DNA of 64,000 nt, from the NCBI GenBank assembly GCA_964535825.1, contig CAZHUC010000002.1, forward strand, positions 124,001-188,000, read 5' to 3'. Origin of the DNA: CAZAQK01 sp964535825. GTDB lineage: Bacteria > Pseudomonadota > Alphaproteobacteria > Rickettsiales > SXRF01. Numbering within the stretch: the stretch's first letter is position 1; every line of letters begins with the position of its first letter. Of the stretch, positions 42,837-51,437 are shown piece after piece. The position numbers were made by a program, and so were the translations under genes. The notes beneath the pieces are model-generated. The model made no database searches. It was not told where the DNA came from and worked only from the letters and a program-made list of their open reading frames with translations.

Positions 42837-44840
42837 ATGAAAACAACTTCCTTATTCATGCGTACGGGGCTTGGGCTTATATGCCTGCAGCTGGCCGCAT
42901 TCGTCTTTAGCACGCCACCGTTTCAGGGCGGTGTGTGGCACGTTGCCGAGCCACTGATGTTAGCGCATTTTATCATCGCCGCGCTTATATTTATGTGGCT
43001 TGGCTATGGCTATCTGCGCGGCCTGCTTACACCACTGCCATGCAACCTGTTTACCTACACGTTTGCCCTATGGCTGGGGCTGCAGCTTATTACAATGATT
43101 GTATCTGATTCCCCGTGGCGGGCATGGTTCGCCTCGCCTGCCAATGGCGAGGGCACAGGCTGGTGGATCGCGCTGTTTGCCGGTACACTGCTTGCCTCGC
43201 AACTCTGGAAAAACATCTTCTGCCAGCAAGTAATATTATGGGTGGCAGCGCTGGTGACAGTGATACTGTCCAGCCTGCATTTCTTCCTGCATGACGAAAT
43301 GCTCAGGCTCGGCGAAGCGCTCAACCCTTGGGAGCCGAATAACTGGCCTGATTACCTCGCCTTCTTTGCGGCATATCTTTGGATCGCGTATAGTATCTCA
43401 GCAAAGAACATACACGCCATGTGGCGGTTATGCATGCTTGCGGTGTGTTTATTTGCCCTGCTGCACTCACATAACCTGATCGGTATCGCGCTGATCTGTT
43501 CGGCGCTGGTTGTCAGTATACTTGCACAAACATCAGCAACATTTGCACGCATCTTCAAACCTGTGCGTGCATGGGCTGTGCTTGCAACCATTGCCTGTAT
43601 CCTTCCCATCGGCTGGTGGATCTACAGCTATCAATACCAATACGAAGATATGGGGCTTGCCGCCGAGGAATCACTACTTGCCGCCCGCAACGAAGGGCTG
43701 GGTAGTCGCGTCCTGCTCAACAAGGTTGCCGTGGATGCGTTGTTGCATGAGCCGCTTCGCCTTGTGAAAGGTCATGGCTTTGGGCATTTCACTGATGACC
43801 TTTTTCAACATGGGCTTGTCGATGGCACAACCGTATTTCAGGATGGCAAGCGCAACCCTAACTGGTTCTTGCTTGATGGCACGGCCTATAGCAGCCACAG
43901 CCAGCCGCTTGAGGCGTTACTTGCGTTCGGCCTTGCCGGCCTCATACTTTTCTTGGCGATTCCCATATCACTGCTGTGGGTATTGCCCAAACAACTCTTC
44001 TGGCCCTGCGCACCGATGATCGTGGCACTGGCAGTGCTTGGCTATTTCTGGTTCGAGATACCGCATGTACTCGGTATGCATGCGCTGGCACTGGGAACTC
44101 TGCTATGCGTATGTTCACAAGATGTTGCGCCACGCAGACAAAAACGTTCCGGAGCTTTCTGCACATTAGCAGCACTTGCCATGCTGATAAGTAGCTGGCA
44201 GCAGGTACGCGCCATCGAATATGGCAACACTGTACTAGCCGCCGCCCGTACCTCTGAATGTGAGGATCTATCACCGGTCTTTCTTGAACAAGATATTATG
44301 CGCGGAGGTGAGCGCTTCAATGAGATCGCCATCAGCTATGCATTGGATCTTGCCGCCCGTATTCGCCAGCAGGATATCCGCACCGGCGATAGTGAGTGCG
44401 TCCAGAAATTTTTTGATACAGCCAGGCTCATAGCACATGACCCTGCGACCGCTGATTACGCGGCATCACTGTGGTTACAGCTGCATTATGAACTGTTCAT
44501 CAGCCTGTACACACCAGAGCTTGCACCTACGCGCACGCAGGCGAAAGCAAGTTTTGCCGATGCCGCCATTCAGCTGGCTGCACGTGCGCCACTGCGCGAT
44601 GACAAGACCGCCATTTTCCTCATGAGCCTCGGTGATTACACAGAAAATGACATAGGCAGGCAGATGGATATGTTACAAAAGATACTCGCCGCAGCCCCCA
44701 CCCATCGCAGTGCCGGATGGTTGATGGGCTACCTGCTCGCACAATATCCGGACACGCAAACCGAAGGCGACTCTATGAAAAAGAATGCGATGAATCATGG
44801 GGTAGAAAAGGTGTTTCCTGTGCAAGCGCCTATACCCTAG
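42837..44840 (+). CDS. O-antigen ligase-like membrane protein with long C-terminal extension
   Basis: A 667-residue protein. Residues 1 to about 440 hold some twelve hydrophobic segments with the Wzy_C-type block SSHSQPLEALLAFGLAGLIL near residue 360. From about 445 a soluble helical region of roughly 220 residues follows (ISYALDLAARIRQ, FISLYTPELAPTRTQAKASF and later helices), resembling the TPR-like tails of some Wzy/PilO-type ligases. I chose the ATG at 42837 (MKTTSLFMRTGLGLICLQLA); an ATG 84 nt earlier adds unlikely sequence. It is isolated from other glycan genes. Confidence 0.7.
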   Translation: MKTTSLFMRTGLGLICLQLAAFVFSTPPFQGGVWHVAEPLMLAHFIIAALIFMWLGYGYLRGLLTPLPCNLFTYTFALWLGLQLITMIVSDSPWRAWFASPANGEGTGWWIALFAGTLLASQLWKNIFCQQVILWVAALVTVILSSLHFFLHDEMLRLGEALNPWEPNNWPDYLAFFAAYLWIAYSISAKNIHAMWRLCMLAVCLFALLHSHNLIGIALICSALVVSILAQTSATFARIFKPVRAWAVLATIACILPIGWWIYSYQYQYEDMGLAAEESLLAARNEGLGSRVLLNKVAVDALLHEPLRLVKGHGFGHFTDDLFQHGLVDGTTVFQDGKRNPNWFLLDGTAYSSHSQPLEALLAFGLAGLILFLAIPISLLWVLPKQLFWPCAPMIVALAVLGYFWFEIPHVLGMHALALGTLLCVCSQDVAPRRQKRSGAFCTLAALAMLISSWQQVRAIEYGNTVLAAARTSECEDLSPVFLEQDIMRGGERFNEIAISYALDLAARIRQQDIRTGDSECVQKFFDTARLIAHDPATADYAASLWLQLHYELFISLYTPELAPTRTQAKASFADAAIQLAARAPLRDDKTAIFLMSLGDYTENDIGRQMDMLQKILAAAPTHRSAGWLMGYLLAQYPDTQTEGDSMKKNAMNHGVEKVFPVQAPIP

Positions 44841-44842
44841 GC

Positions 44843-44918
44843 TGGTGGGCCGTGCAGGGATCGAACCTGCGACCTATTGATTAAGAGTCAACCGCTCTAC
44901 CAACTGAGCTAACGGCCC
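44843..44918 (-). tRNA. tRNA-Lys (CTT anticodon)
   Basis: The minus strand reads GGGCCGTTAGCTCAGTTGGT at the 5' end, an anticodon stem-loop GTTGA-CTCTTAA-TCAAT with anticodon CTT, the T-arm GCAGGTTCGATCCTGC and the acceptor ACGGCCCA with CCA encoded. The 7-bp acceptor stem (GGGCCGT/ACGGCCC) is fully paired. It lies between two unrelated genes. A TATAAT about 70 nt upstream of the 5' end could be its -10. Confidence 0.97.
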
Positions 44919-45148
44919 GCAAGAAATGCAGGTGCGTTCTTCTATTCGATTCTGTGGGGAATGTAAACAGCGGCGGCAGGAGCGCTATTATAACATATTT
45001 TTCCTAAAGGAGATGTTAACAATAAAACCATTATTTATCATACTGTTGAAAATATAGCGCGCAGGATTTCTGCTGATTTTCTGTGAAAAATTTGCTACAA
45101 TATCCTCTGTATGCCACACATAGCGGCGTTTTGCGGAGGTTATAACAC

Positions 45149-45412
45149 ATGAGTGATCTGCATTTGATGTTAAAAGACTACCGGCTTACCACAGCTGAAA
45201 TACTGTATCACATGCCTGACCATCCCAGTTTCCTGCAAGCCTATGTATGGCAGGAACTCGATATCGCACCGAAGTTTCCAGTGCTGAATAAATTCCTGGC
45301 ATTCTGGGAAAGCGAGCTGGAAGGAAAATTACATTCCGTGAAAGTGGCCAGCGCAAAACTGGTCGTGCCTGCGAATTTCGTGTATTGCAAGGGCGAGCTT
45401 AAGATCCACTGA
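45149..45412 (+). CDS. usg: Usg family protein
   Basis: An 87-residue protein that closely follows the alphaproteobacterial Usg pattern: DYRLTTAEILYHMPDHPSFL, then YVWQELDIAPKFPVLNKFLA and FWESELEGKLHSVKVA. Usg is usually found beside trpF and trpB and its role is unclear. Here no trp gene is adjacent. A GGAGG ribosome site lies 8 nt before the ATG. The 230 nt upstream, shared with the tRNA, are AT-rich with no further gene. Confidence 0.88.
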   Translation: MSDLHLMLKDYRLTTAEILYHMPDHPSFLQAYVWQELDIAPKFPVLNKFLAFWESELEGKLHSVKVASAKLVVPANFVYCKGELKIH

Positions 45413-45420
45413 TCAGGATA

Positions 45421-45777
45421 TTATAAATCTTCGGATTCGGATTCAGATTCCGAATCCATTTCCTCTTCACCGTCAACGCTTGGTGCGGCAGAGCGTTTCG
45501 CTTTACGGCTGGCATCAGGTTTTGCTTTTACGAGCTTACCTTTTTCTTCATCCCATGTGTATTGGTACACCACGGTTTTTGTACCGGTGGTAACGATGTC
45601 ACCATTGGCCAGCTGGAGCACGTCGAAGCCCTTTTGGAGGGCATCCTGAATGAGGGAAGATGACTGGCGCAGGTAGCGCGGGTCGAGCATCATATTCGTG
45701 ATTTCTGGATCAGCCTCCGCGTTACGGCGAGGCGCTGAAATACCCAAGTTCTTGGTAGTGAAGTTGATCCGTCTCAT
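45421..45777 (-). CDS. Unknown protein with acidic Ser/Glu tail
   Basis: A 118-residue protein starting MRRINFTTKNLGISAPRRNA. The middle part (LQLANGDIVTTGTKTVVYQY) looks beta-rich. A basic stretch (KAKPDASRKAKRSAAP) is followed by an acidic tail EEEMDSESESESEDL. I chose ATG 45777, which has AAGGA 8 nt upstream. A promoter with a perfect TTGACA lies at 45899-45927. Alphaproteobacterial orphans of this shape exist, but I cannot name the family with confidence. Confidence 0.6.
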   Translation of the reverse strand: MRRINFTTKNLGISAPRRNAEADPEITNMMLDPRYLRQSSSLIQDALQKGFDVLQLANGDIVTTGTKTVVYQYTWDEEKGKLVKAKPDASRKAKRSAAPSVDGEEEMDSESESESEDL

Positions 45778-45898
45778 CACAGCATCCTTGTGCAAAAAAT
45801 TAACTTTTATACAAACCGGCTTTCAAGGCACAAAATTCTCTCGAAAACCGATAAACCTTTATATTACCTGCCTTAACACTATGTCCAGCAGATAATTT

Positions 45899-45927
45899 TA
45901 TGTAGAAAATTTGGGCATGACTGTCAA
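45899..45927 (-). promoter_or_regulatory. Probable sigma-70-type promoter of the acidic-tailed gene
   Basis: On the minus strand TTGACA (45927-45922, full consensus) and TACATA (45904-45899) are 17 nt apart. This predicts a leader of about 115 nt before the ATG at 45777. The -10 is a poor match. Confidence 0.4.
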
Positions 45928-45980
45928 CTACAAACCTGCAAAGCACTCATAATTATCAACATTTTGTTAAGAATTATACC

Positions 45981-46022
45981 AAGAAAAACCACCACGCCTA
46001 AAGGGGGGGAAAGGCGTGGTGG
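45981..46022 (-). terminator. Intrinsic terminator of the fliK-flgD-flgE operon
   Basis: On the minus strand CCACCACGCCT (46022-46012) pairs perfectly with AGGCGTGGTGG (45999-45989) across a 12-nt loop and is followed directly by TTTTTCTT. It begins 20 nt after the flgE stop. This is the strongest intrinsic terminator in the window. Confidence 0.9.
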
Positions 46023-46042
46023 GATAGACCGGCTAAAATACC

Positions 46043-48523
46043 TTATTGTGCCAACCGGTTCAGTTCTTCAAGCAGGCTGTCCGCCGTGGTGATCACTTTG
46101 GTACTCGCCTGGTATGCGCGCTGTGCAACGATCATGTCGGTCAGCTGTTCCGCAAGCTCCACGTTCGAGGCTTCGAGTGATGCCGCTGCCACTTTACCCG
46201 TACCACTTGTACCTGGCTGGTTGAGGTTCACCTCGCCTGATTCCGCGGACTGTGCGAACACGTTACCTGTGAGCGATGACAACTGGTCAGCGTTCGGGAA
46301 TTTGGCAACAGGTATCTGGTAGAGACGCTGGGTCTGGCCGTTGCTGTAGTTCGCGATGATATAACCGTTCTCATCGATCACCACGCTGGTCAAGTCACCC
46401 ACCGGCGCACCGTTCTGGTTCACGAAGTTCACACGATATGCAGAGCTGAACTGGCCAAGACCATCGGTTGAACCTGTGCCCGGAGGACCTGCTGTACCCC
46501 AGTCGAAGGTCACACCTGTAGGATCAGAACCGCTACCTTCCCACTGGATGGTCACTTCATCCGTCAGGGTGCTGCTTACACTAAGCAGCGTACCGTCACC
46601 GTTGAATGTCACGGAACCGTTGGCAATGATACCATCCGTTGCATTCACATCCGAGGCCGGCACCGAGAACACCTCAACGCCCCAGTTGTTCGTAGATAGT
46701 TTGAGGAATGCGATAGTAATAGAGTGCGATGCACCCAGCGCGTCGAATATCTGCAACTGACGGCTGAAGTGCGGAGTAATTGCACCCGATGCCATGTTCT
46801 TGGTACTATCATTCGGATCATACGATGGTCCTAGAGGTCCAAGCGTCTGTTGCGTATTCTGCACCACGTTTCCGAACAAACCAAGTTCCGTCAGCAAGCT
46901 GCCACCACCCACGTCGTCCTGGAAGGTGATCGTACCCAGAGGATCGGTGAGGTTGATCGTTACAGACGATGTACCCAGCGGGTTGGTCGTCACTGCATCG
47001 ATACCATCAACACCGTTCACAAGGTCTGCAAGACCTTCCATGGTTGAGAAACGAAGTGTTGCACCAGAAGACGCCACGTTCGCAAGACCAAGTTCAGTAA
47101 CCCAGTCAATACCGGCCTGTACTGGTGGGCCAGACGTACCCACCACTGAACCGTTAGCAAAGGTGATCGCTTCGGTCGCATTGGTGGCACTGATGTAGAG
47201 CTGGCCAGAAGTCGTATCCACACGAGCTGTAAGTCCGGTTACAGAATTTATGGCCGCTGCAAGGTTGGTCATGTTGTTGAATTCACCCAACTGCGCATTT
47301 GGCGTTGATGAAGTATAAGTGAATGTCGACGTTCCCGTGCTCGCAGTTGTGATAGTGAATGTTAGACCCGCTGCAGTGAAACCACTTGCACCCGTAGTGC
47401 CAAGGAATGACTGATTCACTGTAGTAGCATCCAGGATCTGCCCCGCGAAAGGACGTGTATCCGCCACGATCGCAGCACCACCGATACCTGCAGTGGTCGC
47501 GTTGGCGTTGGTGGTTACAGTGATAGACACCGTGTCCGCATCCACTACCGTTACCACATGTGATGTATTGAACTCCGATGCAGGAATGCCGTCAATTGCA
47601 CCCGCAATGCCTGATAAGGTGATCACCGCACCGGTAGCAAGGTTATGTGCTGCCGGGAAGTCAACGGTCACAACATTCGAGGCGTTGGTTGTGCCCAGTG
47701 GGTTATTGTTCAGGTTCACTTGGCCGTTACCGAGTGCACCACCGCCAAGATCTGAGCTTAAGCCAGTGCCCACGATACGGCTGAATGTAAAGCCACCATA
47801 TTGTAAGGTTGCATTCACGCCACCATCGCTGGTTATGGTAAATTCATCACCACGGATAAGGCCGTTACCACCACCTGGTATGATGACATCCGCTGCCCTG
47901 ATACCGAAGTTGACAGCATGCTGGCTGTTCATATCCACGACGCCTGACGCACCGGCGAATGCTGTCTGACCAGCGTTCAGGTTCGCACTCATATTCACAG
48001 TAGATGTCGCAGAGGCTGTACCGGTAAGGTTCTGCACGTTCACCGTGGTCAAGCTTTCAAGGTTCGCGCTTGAGATGGTGTTGGTGGTGTTACCCGGTTC
48101 GCCCGGGAGTCGGCCTTCCCTGTCGAGAGGCCATGCCTGCAAGAAGAATCCGCCGGAGTTACGGAAGTTACCCAGTGAGTCCTGTGTGAATGAACCGGCA
48201 CGGGTATAAAGAATATTGCCTGATCCATCCGGCACCTGGTTCACCACGAAAAAGCCTGCGCCAGAGATCGCAATATCGGTTGCTGAGTCTGTTGTTTGCA
48301 ACAGACCTTGCTTACTGATGAGCTGGCGGTTACCACCCAACACACCACCTGGTGAATAAGCCGTTGCACCTGCCTGTGCGGTTACCAGTGTGCGGAAGTT
48401 ACCTTGTCCGCCTTTGTAACCCACCGTGTTCACGTTGGAGATGTTGTCAGAGATAACACCTATCTTATTTGCCTGCCCCTTCAGGGCTGACACCCCAGAA
48501 AATAATGCACCGTAAAGACTCAT
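46043..48523 (-). CDS. flgE: Flagellar hook protein FlgE (enlarged)
   Basis: An 826-residue hook subunit. The N-terminus SLYGALFSGVSALKGQANKI and SDNISNVNTVGYKGG, the ISGAGFFVVN block with YTRAGSFTQDSLGNFRN, and the C-terminus SNVELAEQLTDMIVAQRAYQ are standard for the flagellar rod/hook family. The classic Salmonella protein is about half as long; the central region here is greatly expanded (residues about 200-600, Thr/Ser/Gly/Asn-rich). One part, around residues 275-355, matches an insert in FlgK. It is the last gene of the operon and ends in a strong terminator. Confidence 0.93.
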   Translation of the reverse strand: MSLYGALFSGVSALKGQANKIGVISDNISNVNTVGYKGGQGNFRTLVTAQAGATAYSPGGVLGGNRQLISKQGLLQTTDSATDIAISGAGFFVVNQVPDGSGNILYTRAGSFTQDSLGNFRNSGGFFLQAWPLDREGRLPGEPGNTTNTISSANLESLTTVNVQNLTGTASATSTVNMSANLNAGQTAFAGASGVVDMNSQHAVNFGIRAADVIIPGGGNGLIRGDEFTITSDGGVNATLQYGGFTFSRIVGTGLSSDLGGGALGNGQVNLNNNPLGTTNASNVVTVDFPAAHNLATGAVITLSGIAGAIDGIPASEFNTSHVVTVVDADTVSITVTTNANATTAGIGGAAIVADTRPFAGQILDATTVNQSFLGTTGASGFTAAGLTFTITTASTGTSTFTYTSSTPNAQLGEFNNMTNLAAAINSVTGLTARVDTTSGQLYISATNATEAITFANGSVVGTSGPPVQAGIDWVTELGLANVASSGATLRFSTMEGLADLVNGVDGIDAVTTNPLGTSSVTINLTDPLGTITFQDDVGGGSLLTELGLFGNVVQNTQQTLGPLGPSYDPNDSTKNMASGAITPHFSRQLQIFDALGASHSITIAFLKLSTNNWGVEVFSVPASDVNATDGIIANGSVTFNGDGTLLSVSSTLTDEVTIQWEGSGSDPTGVTFDWGTAGPPGTGSTDGLGQFSSAYRVNFVNQNGAPVGDLTSVVIDENGYIIANYSNGQTQRLYQIPVAKFPNADQLSSLTGNVFAQSAESGEVNLNQPGTSGTGKVAAASLEASNVELAEQLTDMIVAQRAYQASTKVITTADSLLEELNRLAQ

Positions 48524-48538
48524 AACACGCTCCTTTTG

Positions 48539-49213
48539 TTATACCTGATTAGCTGCCTGCCGGATTGAGATAACGCTCTCGAGAGGCACTGAAATATCGC
48601 CGAATGATAGATAAACCTGTCCATTTGCCGTATCGACAGAGGTCACAACACCTGTTGTGTAGGTTCTTGATGTGATGTCATTGTTGTTGGCATCTTTTGC
48701 TTTTACCTCGATCTTGTATGTACCATCGGCCAGCAGATCGCCGTTCTGGTTCTTGCCATCCCAAACATACTGGTTGCGGCCGGCAAGCAACGTACCACTC
48801 TCGGTGCGCACCACATTGCCTGCTGCATCTTTGATGGTCACTTCAACCGTGTTCGCCTCGCGCTCCAGATAGTAGGCGAACATCGCCTCTCCATTCTGCA
48901 GAGCTCCTACATCCCCCGCAGCTTCGATCTGCTTGCCGATATACGAAACCACGCTGTTATATTGGGTTGCATTGTAAAGCGAGATCAGTTTCTCAAGGTT
49001 CTGGTTGGTGTTGATCTGTTGTTCCACCTGGCTGAGCGTTGCGATCTGCTGGGTAAGCTGGTTGGTATCCTGAGGTGCGGTAGGATCCTGATTCTGCAGC
49101 TGTACGGTCAGCAATTTGAGGAAATCCTCATAATTCTGACTTACCGCCGCCCTGCCATTGCTGGCATTCCTGCCGGTCAGTGTATTGATATTGTCTGTTG
49201 CACTTGCTTCCAT
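48539..49213 (-). CDS. flgD: Flagellar hook assembly scaffold FlgD
   Basis: A 224-residue hook-cap protein. The N-terminal export/assembly region reads YEDFLKLLTVQLQNQDPTAP, followed by TQQIATLSQVEQQINTNQNL. The C-terminal half contains the FlgD Ig-like/Tudor region (NQYVWDGKNQNGDLLADGTY). Length is normal. It lies between fliK (8 nt) and flgE (15 nt). Confidence 0.94.
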   Translation of the reverse strand: MEASATDNINTLTGRNASNGRAAVSQNYEDFLKLLTVQLQNQDPTAPQDTNQLTQQIATLSQVEQQINTNQNLEKLISLYNATQYNSVVSYIGKQIEAAGDVGALQNGEAMFAYYLEREANTVEVTIKDAAGNVVRTESGTLLAGRNQYVWDGKNQNGDLLADGTYKIEVKAKDANNNDITSRTYTTGVVTSVDTANGQVYLSFGDISVPLESVISIRQAANQV

Positions 49214-49221
49214 AACGCCCT

Positions 49222-50850
49222 CTATATCTTGATGTCCAGCCCTTCGGACAGGTTCACCACATAACTCTTAGTAAGCAAATCTAATGCCAAAGGCTCTTCC
49301 TCAAGCTGAGGCTGCCTGTAAGCCTGTGATGGAGCTTGATCATTGCCTTTTTCCTGTTCGCCGCCGCGCAGGTTAAAACTGAGGCTGCCAGAATCGGCTT
49401 TAAGCCCGGCATCTGCCAGAGCACGCTCCAGTCCGCGGGAATCACGTTGCAGCAGGTCCAGTGTGTTCTTATTATCGGCGGTCACGGTGATGCCGGTTTT
49501 ACCATCTGCATCCACCTCGAGTTTGATATCCAGTTTACCCAGCTCTGCCGGATGCAATTGAATATGTATCTTGCTGCCACCACTCTCCACGGCACTCTTC
49601 ACATGGAATACCACCTGCTCCAGAACCGGTTGCGGCGTGGTTTGCTGCAATATTCTGGAGAATGAGGCATTGCCGGCTTGTGTACTACTTGCGGCCTGCG
49701 GATTTGCGCGCGCTATCCCGAACATAAGCTGGGAATTATCATTTCCGCCCTTGTTGTCCGAGAAACCGGATCCGGAAGATCCGCTATCTGCACGCGCCGC
49801 TATCTGGTTGCTTACGGCAGCACCCGGCGCACCTTCAGGCTTAGATGAGTTTTGCTGTATCTGCCCTGGAGCATTTTCGTCTGCATTTTTTGCCAATGCA
49901 GCCAAAGCAACAGGATTAGTGACCTTGGACAGGGCATTTGCATTCTTGTTGTCATTGTCGGCTGAAAGTTCGGAAACAGCTGTGTTACTGCCTGCGTCTG
50001 CCTTTGTGATGGCGGCAGCATCTTCTGGGGTATCACCTACAAAATTTGTCGCAGGATTTGCTGCTTTTGCTGAGACGAGATCCGAGAATGCCTGCAGCTT
50101 ACCAAGCAGTGTTTCTACATTTGCGATCTTTACTTCATCTGTATCCGGCTTATTCAATGTTGCGACCAACTGACCGAACAGGGATGTGATCTCTGATTTT
50201 TCCTTACCGGTTACTCCCGTATCAAGATTTTGCACCGCAGCCTGAATATTCTGCAGGATCGATTGCAGGCGTTGTAGCAATTCCGGAGACAACTCTGCCA
50301 ATGTTTCCTCTAGCTTGCCTGCAACACCATTGGACTGGCTGAATTGCGGCAATTCAATGCCTGAAGCTTTCAGGAGTCTTATAATCGCTGTTACCTTTTC
50401 ATTCTTTTCTTCGTCATTGCCTACAGACGATGCGGCAGCTGTTTCTTCAGCATTCTCCAGATTCTTTTTGTCCGTTGCCTGTGTGGCAGGGCGTGAGTCA
50501 GGTGCGACCTCATCATTTTCTGCCCGAGCAGACCTATCTTTAGTATCTTTACGAACATACACCTCGATATCTTCTTCATACTCCGCGTAATCAGATTGAT
50601 CGGGTTTATCGTTCACCACCACATCAGATGGCGCTTCTACATAGCTTGCCGCAACATCGCGACCATCCTGGGTATTCTTAGGAGCAGGCTTACCTTTTGG
50701 AGTATAAGGTTCAGGATCTTTATCAAGGCCGATATCCAGCAATGCCTGAAAGCCATCGCCAACGTCCTTATCCTTATCGGCTGCGCCAGCAGCCGGAGAA
50801 CCTGACACTTTTAATACATTGAGCAAACCGACAGGCAAAGGTGAAGACAT
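49222..50850 (-). CDS. fliK: Flagellar hook-length control protein FliK
   Basis: A 542-residue exported ruler. The first 400 residues are low-complexity and hydrophilic (Asp/Lys/Ala/Asn-rich), as expected of a ruler. The C-terminal switch domain carries KIHIQLHPAELGKLDIKLEV followed by ERALADAGLKADSGSLSFNL. It heads the fliK-flgD-flgE operon, with a sigma-54 promoter 41 nt upstream of its ATG. Confidence 0.9.
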   Translation of the reverse strand: MSSPLPVGLLNVLKVSGSPAAGAADKDKDVGDGFQALLDIGLDKDPEPYTPKGKPAPKNTQDGRDVAASYVEAPSDVVVNDKPDQSDYAEYEEDIEVYVRKDTKDRSARAENDEVAPDSRPATQATDKKNLENAEETAAASSVGNDEEKNEKVTAIIRLLKASGIELPQFSQSNGVAGKLEETLAELSPELLQRLQSILQNIQAAVQNLDTGVTGKEKSEITSLFGQLVATLNKPDTDEVKIANVETLLGKLQAFSDLVSAKAANPATNFVGDTPEDAAAITKADAGSNTAVSELSADNDNKNANALSKVTNPVALAALAKNADENAPGQIQQNSSKPEGAPGAAVSNQIAARADSGSSGSGFSDNKGGNDNSQLMFGIARANPQAASSTQAGNASFSRILQQTTPQPVLEQVVFHVKSAVESGGSKIHIQLHPAELGKLDIKLEVDADGKTGITVTADNKNTLDLLQRDSRGLERALADAGLKADSGSLSFNLRGGEQEKGNDQAPSQAYRQPQLEEEPLALDLLTKSYVVNLSEGLDIKI

Positions 50851-50890
50851 AACAACAGACGCTCCAAATAAGGTTATCGCCTACTTACCT

Positions 50891-50906
50891 TGCAAGGTGC
50901 GTGCCA
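50891..50906 (-). promoter_or_regulatory. Sigma-54 promoter of the fliK-flgD-flgE operon
   Basis: The minus strand reads TGGCACGCACCTTGCA, an exact match to the TGGCAC-N5-TTGCA consensus, with GG (50905-50904) and GC (50893-50892) separated by 10 nt. It sits 41 nt before the fliK ATG, giving a leader of about 30 nt. Confidence 0.85.
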
Positions 50907-50966
50907 AATTATGATTTATTTATGTTATTGAAAAACAACAATTAATATACGGATGAGCGCTTGCCT

Positions 50967-51428
50967 CTAGGCAGAAAGGGTTACACCCTGCTGGGAGTCC
51001 TTGCCCTTATCGTTAGCATCTGGCGTCGGAGCTTCGCTAGCATCCGTAGAGGTATTTTCCTTACCTGAATTTGCATCGATCTCAGCCCACACATCCCGCA
51101 TCTGCTTAAGGTCTGCAATGAGTACATCACATTCCTCCATGTTGTTGGTACGGTGGATGGTGAAGATCTTCATGTCGATGTTAGAATAGTAATTATAAAG
51201 CACTTTGGCGATGTGGCCGCCATTCTCGAAATCCAGCGCGCCCTGCAATCCGTAGATCACTTCAGAGGCTTTTAACAGCAAACGATAGCGGTCTTCGATG
51301 CGTTTTTCACGGATGGCTTCCTTTGCCTGCTGGACGAAGCGAATGACACCGTCATATAGCATAACGATCTGCTTGGTCTTTGATACGGTATGCGTTGCCT
51401 GAACATACGCCTGATAATGTTGTTTCAT
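50967..51428 (-). CDS. fliS: Flagellin export chaperone FliS
   Basis: A 153-residue four-helix chaperone that binds the C-terminus of flagellin and prevents premature polymerisation. Family features are YVQATHTVSKTKQIVMLYDG, IRFVQQAKEAI and the LNYYSNIDMKIF-like helix (LYNYYSNIDMKIFTIHRTNN). The last 35 residues are a polar Ser/Asp/Thr tail not found in short FliS proteins. It follows fliD by 9 nt. Confidence 0.9.
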   Translation of the reverse strand: MKQHYQAYVQATHTVSKTKQIVMLYDGVIRFVQQAKEAIREKRIEDRYRLLLKASEVIYGLQGALDFENGGHIAKVLYNYYSNIDMKIFTIHRTNNMEECDVLIADLKQMRDVWAEIDANSGKENTSTDASEAPTPDANDKGKDSQQGVTLSA

Positions 51429-51437
51429 GACATTACC

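Noticed and set aside
45989..46022. The perfect inverted repeat after flgE as a possible recombination or regulatory site
   Set aside because: The stem is followed directly by TTTTTCTT on the transcribed strand, so an intrinsic terminator explains it fully.
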